64,000 bases of DNA, from the NCBI RefSeq assembly GCF_040712315.1, contig NC_134015.1:57675964-57739963 (forward strand). Direction: 5' to 3'. This document shows, in pieces, positions 58,101-64,000 of this stretch (positions within the stretch are counted from its first letter, which is position 1; each line of letters opens with the position of its first letter). Origin of the DNA: Castanea sativa (Eukaryota > Streptophyta > Magnoliopsida > Fagales > Fagaceae). Below the pieces are notes generated by a model. That model did no database searches, was not told the origin of the DNA, and saw nothing but the letters and a program-made list of their open reading frames with translations. A program made the translations under genes and the position numbers.

Positions 58101-59835
58101 GTAAGCCCTGCGCATCTTGTCATAAAGTGCATCATTCAACTAGCAGCGTCAGACTTCAGTTTAATTAATAGAGTAGGCACGTTTTATTTGGTTTCTATAG
58201 TGCCTGATGACATGTCAAGCATGAAAGTTTATGTTTTTATTTTAATAGCATAGACAAAATAACATGATATATATACTGCAGAAAATTCCAATCACTAGGA
58301 TATAATGGTCCCCCACTACCTAGTGTTTTGATATCTTGAATATTTAAACATCACTATGATCAATAACATTTAGACATTAGAATAATCTGATTGTTCTTGC
58401 TTTATTGTTGCATACACTTTGTCCTCACTGCAGCTGTATATAGAACATCTAATTGTTGTCGTATAATACGTGAGCTTCATGACTAATGTATGTTAACCTA
58501 TCCATAGGATCTCCTGCCAGTTGAGAGGAGCCTTACATTTATAGAACAAAATAATTTTGTTTCTAAGGTACTTGACCTTTTTACTACCACAAGGATAGTG
58601 TTCCAGCATGTGGGAATGAGGTATTTGAGAATGGGGGGTGATGATGACAGTAACAGTGCTAGAACTAATAATGTTAACAGTGAAGTCTAGAAAATATTGT
58701 GGAAAGTTAAAATTTCTACAAAGTTTCACTTTTTATCTGGAAAATACTGCATGATGCTATACTAGTTAAGGCAGTCTTATTAGATAGAAAGCTTAGTTGT
58801 GATGTTGCTTGTAAAATCAGACTTCATAACAGAAGGTAGTCCCATCAAGGATTGACAAATTATTTCAATCCCAGATGGAATTTGGAAGAGAGATACCAAA
58901 TGGAGTGGCGCGCTTTTGTTGCAAAGTCTAGATAAGGAAGAAGACTCTTTGTTGGATGTTTTAACAACACATGCTTCAACAGGATGGTGGCCATATCTAA
59001 TACTGCATGAAAAGCAAATTTTCAAAACTCAAATATGGCACTAGATTTTTAAATAATGACTCTTGATATCAGGTCCATTACTAGATGATTTGGATAATGG
59101 CTCTCAAAAAAGATTGAGGGTTTAATTTGGGAATTAAGTTTCTATAATATCTACACGTATTTATACCACTCCTTTCTCTACTAGCATATTTGAGGTTAAA
59201 GTGTTCTTAGAATCTGTGTTAAAACCATGTGGCATCTCATGTTTTGTAAACTCATTTGTGAGTTGGGTATGTTAATTATTACAACATTTAGCTTGGTACT
59301 TTGAAAGATATTATGATATCCTGCCCTAATCCTTGTAGATTGTGTCTTTCGAGTGTGATACATCTTCTAAATTAATTTTGATTATTTTTACTCTCTGTTT
59401 GATACTCAGTTAGTCACCAAATAATATATTTGTTTAGAGGTATTCTCTTCTTCTTATGCTTCATTAGTTCTATTCTTATTGTTAAATTGTTATTTATCAT
59501 TTGTTGGTATGTAACTTAATTAATTTCAAAATGGGAATGGAGCTTTAGAACATTCTTGTTTTTCTACCTTTCTCTTTATCAGTTGTTCAATATATTTCAC
59601 TTAGTTATAATAATGCATTTACGAGTGTGCTTAATTTTCTCAAGACAATCAAGTTAATGCCTTGTATTCTACACCATCTATCTGTACTAAGGCAAAAAAA
59701 TGCAACAAATGAATTATGGCCAGTAAAAACTGATGATTATTTCCCATAAGCTTTACTATTTTTCCATCTACATTTAGTTGACTAAGCAAAATTGATTGAA
59801 ATTTACTGCCATTAATAACCTTGACCAATGCTTGC
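58101..59835. other. Spacer between gene relics
   Basis: No coding similarity or repeat was recognised. Confidence 0.4.
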
Positions 59836-60620
59836 TAGAAGGTATGCAGACAGGGCAAATGCTTATTGGACTGACTTTTTCACTAGTTGCCCAGTCTTGA
59901 AGCAATATGTCCAAAGAGGGGATATTATTTGGCATGACATCAGTGTCAATCTGCCTTGGTGGTTATGTTGAATTAGAATAGATAGGGATAGCTATTTCCT
60001 CCATTCCTCTACACTTGATTTGCTGGATGCAAATGACCTAGCATCTCATGCTGCCATCCTGGAAATTCCTGGTAATTTTTTCTTGGTATTTGGTCACAAA
60101 AGTTATCTATTTTATATTCCAAAAACTCTGCAAGGAACATAAAAATGTGTTCTGCGCAGAGAGAGGATGATGTTTTCCGGTCATCAATAGGGTGGAGTTT
60201 TCTCACCATTTATTTGGGTTATAAACATAAATGAAGGAATTTTCCTTATGTTAAAAATACACAGCATGGCAACTTGAATATTTGGTTGGAAAGAGCTTCG
60301 ATGGTGCCAATTCTGTCAGCCTAGAGGATGCTTTAGGGATTGAACAGCACCATGATGCCATCACTGGCAATGCTAAGCAACATACAACCAATGACCATGC
60401 AAAACACGTGACTTTTGGAGCCTCTGAGGTAGGCAGGTAATATTCATTTGAATTTGACATTCAGAGTCTTGTTTTATATTCTTTGCACCATTGTTATTGT
60501 ATGATAAAACTCTGTAAGCTATCCTTTAAAATGCAACAAATTTTCATAGGCAGAAGCTGTTGTAAATGCTGTCCTGTCATGCTTTAGTAATAAGAAATCA
60601 AGAGATCAATATGGTTCTAT
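59836..60620 (+). pseudogene. GH38 alpha-mannosidase relic
   Basis: Three exon pieces are recognisable. ~59840-59920 reads RYADRANAYWTDFFTSCPVL then KQYV. 60262-60428 reads WQLEYLVGKS..., then LEDALGIEQHHDAITG, NAKQHTTNDHAKHVTFGASE. 60551-~60617 reads AEAVVNAVLSCFSNKKSRDQ. The QHHDA block is typical of class II alpha-mannosidases. The junction GAG|gtaggc...catag|GCAGAA is still a proper intron. The segment that should link KQYV to WQLEYL (SGYYLAAR-like) and everything upstream and downstream are missing, so this is a fragment. The closest known type is the vacuolar-like plant enzyme (At3g26720/At5g66150 group), from memory. Confidence 0.75.
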
Positions 60621-60760
60621 GAACCTATTATGGTCTTGTGTAAACTATCCTTGTAAGCTATCCTTGCAAAGTTATCCTGTAAGAGATCAATACAGCTCTG
60701 TAAGCTATCCTTGCAAAGTTAGCTTCATATGGTTCTGTGAACCTATATGGACTTGTGTAA
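60595..60760. repeat. Imperfect local repeats
   Basis: The phrases agagatcaatayrgytctrt, gtaagctatccttgcaaagtta and ggttctrtgaacctat recur two or three times, directly after the mannosidase fragment. Confidence 0.6.
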
Positions 60761-61586
60761 ACAATGGGGCAAGTAAATGGACTTTTCTTCTTTTTTGTTA
60801 TTTTTTGTTCTTGCTATTCTTCATTGCTTAGTACCAAAAACAAAATAAAAAAAGCTGAGAGATAGATAAAAATAATAATTAGGTGGGAAGTAGGCATCCC
60901 AACTTCTCACTTATTGTGCAATTCCACCAATCGAATCATTTGCATGAATATTTATATTGTACAACTAAGTCAGCATTTGAAAGCCTCCAAATGGCACATA
61001 CAAATAGAAGAACTTCAGTTTGGGTTTTTTTTTTCATGATTCTTATATGCCCTAAGCTATTATCACTCAAATCATGCAGAATTAATCCAAAGAAGAATTT
61101 AATGCAAGTTACATCATGTTAAAGGTCTTGCTGAAACGATGATTTCTGATTTCAGGGTTATTAAAAAACATAAATCACTAGCAGACTTCGGAACATAGAC
61201 AATTTTCCTTTAACGAAAAACAAATTGATCACTAAAATGATGTTGAACTAGCTGACTGGCCCTGTTGCAAATTTTGTCAACTAAGATGAATGTTCTCCAG
61301 CATAATGAATCCCAAAATTGTCATAAAGAAATAAGGCTAAAAAAAACCCAAGCAATCAATCTAGCATGTATACCAAGTGAGAAAGCATGGTAGTTGCTTC
61401 AAGAATAAAGCCAAGTAAACTATGGTGGCAGTTAGAAACACTACAACTTCATTCCATTATCTTCACAGACCTAACATAGAGGCTATCCACAGCCTTGCTG
61501 GTATTTATAATGGTTTCCAGTATTGCCATACTGCATCTGTCAAGCATTGGCTGACATGCTCAAATGATGAATTTCTTTTTTTGCAG

Positions 61587-62650
61587 GCAAAGATTGGTCG
61601 AAAGAAAGAGTGCGAAGTTGCTCTACAAACCTTAGAAGGGAGATTGCTGATATTTCTCAAGAAACTACTGAGATTAGAGAAATGTTTTGACTTCAGATGC
61701 CAATGAGCAATCTCTTTGTTTCCATTTTAAGTAGCAAAATTTAAACATAGTCTTGAATTTTTCCCAACATTTTTTATTAGAAACAAATATTGACATGGTT
61801 TTTGAATAATTTTACAGTAGTACACAGACACTCTTCAATGGCTTTCTGGAGCTAGTATTCTCAACTTATTCCATGGAATTAGGCTCATCCACTCATTGTA
61901 AGCTTTATATGCTAATCTTTGTAGCATGTTTTGTTTGTGTGACTTAATTGTTCTTGTGTGGCTAACATGAAGGTGACTTAGGTAGACTCAAGTAGGAGTT
62001 GGCCTGATGGTATTACAACAAGTTGGAGGGGTCCATAGCATTGCATTTTATGCAACTATATTTATATTAGTCGGTAGAAAAATACTTTGCTTTTTCTTTT
62101 TTGTTCCTTTTTATGTCAACCTACAGTTGACAAAGAATTTGGAAGTTGAATAGAGGAATACTTTGTCTATGATAGGGCTTTCCATAGTGTTGGGACCGTG
62201 GCAATGGTTGCGGTTTAAGTTCTTGACTCTTTCCATGTAATTCCAACCTTTGGTTCTGCTTAATGCTTTTTAAGTAATTTAGATGCTTTTGTACAGATTC
62301 CAATGACAGCATTAGGGGTAATTTTTATGGATAAGTCTGGACAACCACTACTTCTATTGGTAAGAAGGTTGAGAAATTTGTACTTTGTAATGGAGTTGAA
62401 TAAAAATAATTTTGAATCCCATTCACAGGTTTCTGCAGCAGGAACATGCTTAGGCTGCTTTCTTGTGGGGTTGTCATTGTTCTTACAGGTTTTTTCTAGA
62501 GAAAAATCTATTTCTCTTGAATTCTTTCTTCATCGTTTCAGTTGAATATTACTTGAAAGGATGAAGCTTCAATTATGCAGGATCTTCAAACATGGACCAA
62601 GATCACTCTAATTTTAGCACTTGTTGGTGTACTGGTATTGCAATCATCCC
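61587..62650 (+). pseudogene. ERD6-like sugar transporter relic, central exons
   Basis: Exons in the family order: 61587-~61682 (AKIGRKKECEVALQTL, then after a 1-base frameshift REIADISQETTEIRE, the cytoplasmic loop); 61818-61897 (YTDTLQWLSGASILNLFHGI); 62297-62359 ([20 protein letters not shown]); 62429-62488 ([22 protein letters not shown]8); 62581-~62634 (DLQTWTKITLILALVGVL). Most keep AG/GT borders. The N-terminal half, TM7 and the C-terminal part are missing, and the first loop exon lacks a donor. The parent is a monosaccharide transporter-like (MFS) protein of the vacuolar membrane. Confidence 0.75.
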
Positions 62651-63564
62651 AAGGACAGTTCTTTCTTCTTTATACTGCATATACTAAAGGAAAAACAGAA
62701 AGTGAAAAAAAAATTTTCTTTTTGCTTTTACCTCGAACTTTCATATTTTTGTTCATGGTCTTCCTATTACAACTAGTGTGGAAGTCCTATGAAGTTTAAT
62801 GCTCATTAATGGAAGCCCGTTTACTTCCATTACCTGTGGTTTAGTCAACCCATTAGAAGCATTTCAGAAATACTATTTGCCACTTTGAAAGAATGAATAT
62901 TTCCCTCCACGGAATGAATATTTCTGAAACACTATCAAGTTTGTAGGTTCTTGCATAAATTTGTGCATTTTTATATCTGATTTTAGCTATCCATTACAGC
63001 TCCCAATCTATGTTCATGGTGCAATTGCCTTTAACATTTGCATACTGTCTTGAAGGTCATAATTCCATCGTCATACACCAGTTTATGTTAACCATTGGTT
63101 TGAGCGAAATCCTTAAGAGGTTTAAAGATTGATAAGTTGAATTTTGTTGATCGGTTTAGTTCTGCAATTAGGTATACACAAGATTTGTTTAGTTCTGCAA
63201 TCTAACCTTTTTTCTTGTGCAATTCTATGACTTGGAGAAACATACGAAAGATAAAATGGAGATAAAAAAGTCTAAATGTCAACATAAATGCCTCAAGGTG
63301 GTTGAATTAATTGGCTTTGTTGGCTGTGGAGTTGATATGGAGATATTGAGTCATATTGTGTCACTTGAAAAGATAATTATCAATCCCCGCCATCCATTTA
63401 TAGTGAGTAGTGACAACTGAGGATACTGGTGAGCATCTAAAGGCAAGAGGTCATGCCAGGCAGCACCTTGAACATAGATTACCTCCAGGAACACAATTAG
63501 TAGTACTCTAAATATGATCAACAATTTCTTGCTTTAAATTCCAATATTCTTTTGTATGACATGA
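62651..63564. other. Spacer between transporter relics
   Basis: No coding similarity was recognised. Confidence 0.4.
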
Positions 63565-63571
63565 TTTGCAG

Positions 63572-64000
63572 TACTCAGTATTTGGGTCAATTATGACAAT
63601 TGGAGTAATGTTAGGTGCAGTGCTGAGTGGAAGAATAGCAGACATCCTTGGTCGCAGAGGGGAAAGTTTTGCTAATGCCCTTTACATGTCTCTAGGTATA
63701 TGTAAAGATTTTAGGTGCATTATGTTCTTCAACTCATCAGTTCTTCTTCTTCAATTATGTTAGCTAAAGACATCTCTTCTATTAAAAAAAATATGTACCT
63801 GTTTATATAGCATAAATAACCCCCAAAAATCTCCGAGGAGGGTTTATTACTGTGCATTAGTTGTGGCAAGACCGCTAAGAAATTGTACATTGAGTGAGTA
63901 TCTTTATGATTCATGTGCATAACTATTGATTATTGTTCAGTTCATGATTTCTTTTTGGGTCAGCAATTACATATTTTGTTGGAACTGTTATCAGCTGGCG
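63572..64000 (+). pseudogene. Second ERD6-like transporter copy, N-terminal exons, runs off the window
   Basis: 63572-63663 reads YSVFGSIMTIGVMLGAVLSG then RIADILGRRG (TM2 exon, acceptor tttgcag). 63964-64000 begins AITYFVGTVISWR (TM5 exon), cut by the window end. The expected continuation after GRRG (a Met/Arg-Gly start of TM3) is not seen, and the TM3-TM4 exon is missing, so this copy may also be broken. The order (central exons of one copy, then N-terminal exons of the next) indicates tandem ERD6-like genes. Confidence 0.6.

Overview
This is AT-rich nuclear DNA from a flowering plant. Genes have many short introns with GT/AG (once GC/AG) borders. Intergenic DNA is full of MITEs, LINE and SINE remnants, LTR-like pieces and microsatellites. 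The protein families (RUS2, AIPP2-type PHD/SPOC-like, PAP1/PAP27-type phosphatase, DC1 protein, ERD6-like transporter, GH38 mannosidase) fit a eudicot, and a woody rosid is plausible, but the species cannot be proved from the sequence.

Layout. 1-10.1 kb: no gene; a 2-kb inverted-repeat element (1651-3625), an AT-rich block with a ~650-bp tandem duplication (about 5013-7578) and a TIR element (7829-8906) carrying a GC-rich minisatellite. 10.2-16.7 kb: a 15-exon RUS2-type gene on the minus strand, rebuilt completely (438 aa). 17.2-25.35 kb: two copies of a segmental duplication, each ending in a tRNA-Asn(GTT) (one intact, one decayed). Between them lie a Mutator-type element with a perfect 9-bp target duplication, a truncated copy of the neighbouring PPR gene's 5' end interrupted by a 600-bp insertion, and a LINE RNase H relic. 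25.9-27.9 kb: an intact intronless PPR gene. 29.36-30.47 kb: a secreted WAK-type galacturonan-binding protein without a kinase (2 exons). 33.9-40.4 kb: a 12-exon purple acid phosphatase (616 aa). 41.4-42.1 kb: LINE relic. 43.0-47.8 kb: a 7-exon PHD finger plus SPOC-like (AIPP2-type) gene on the minus strand, with an apparent frameshift near its C-terminus. 50.9-53.8 kb: a ~1.2-kb direct duplication. 55.45-56.96 kb: a single-exon DC1 protein. 57.7-64.0 kb: a cluster of broken gene pieces (coiled-coil fragment, GH38 alpha-mannosidase, at least two ERD6-like sugar transporters).

The genes are unrelated housekeeping, regulatory or cell-wall genes with no sign of co-function. I found no evidence for a new biological system. 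The most useful observations are the C-terminal frameshift in the PHD/SPOC-like gene, the GC-AG intron in RUS2, and the duplication at 17-26 kb, whose paired copies show several later insertions against their empty sites.
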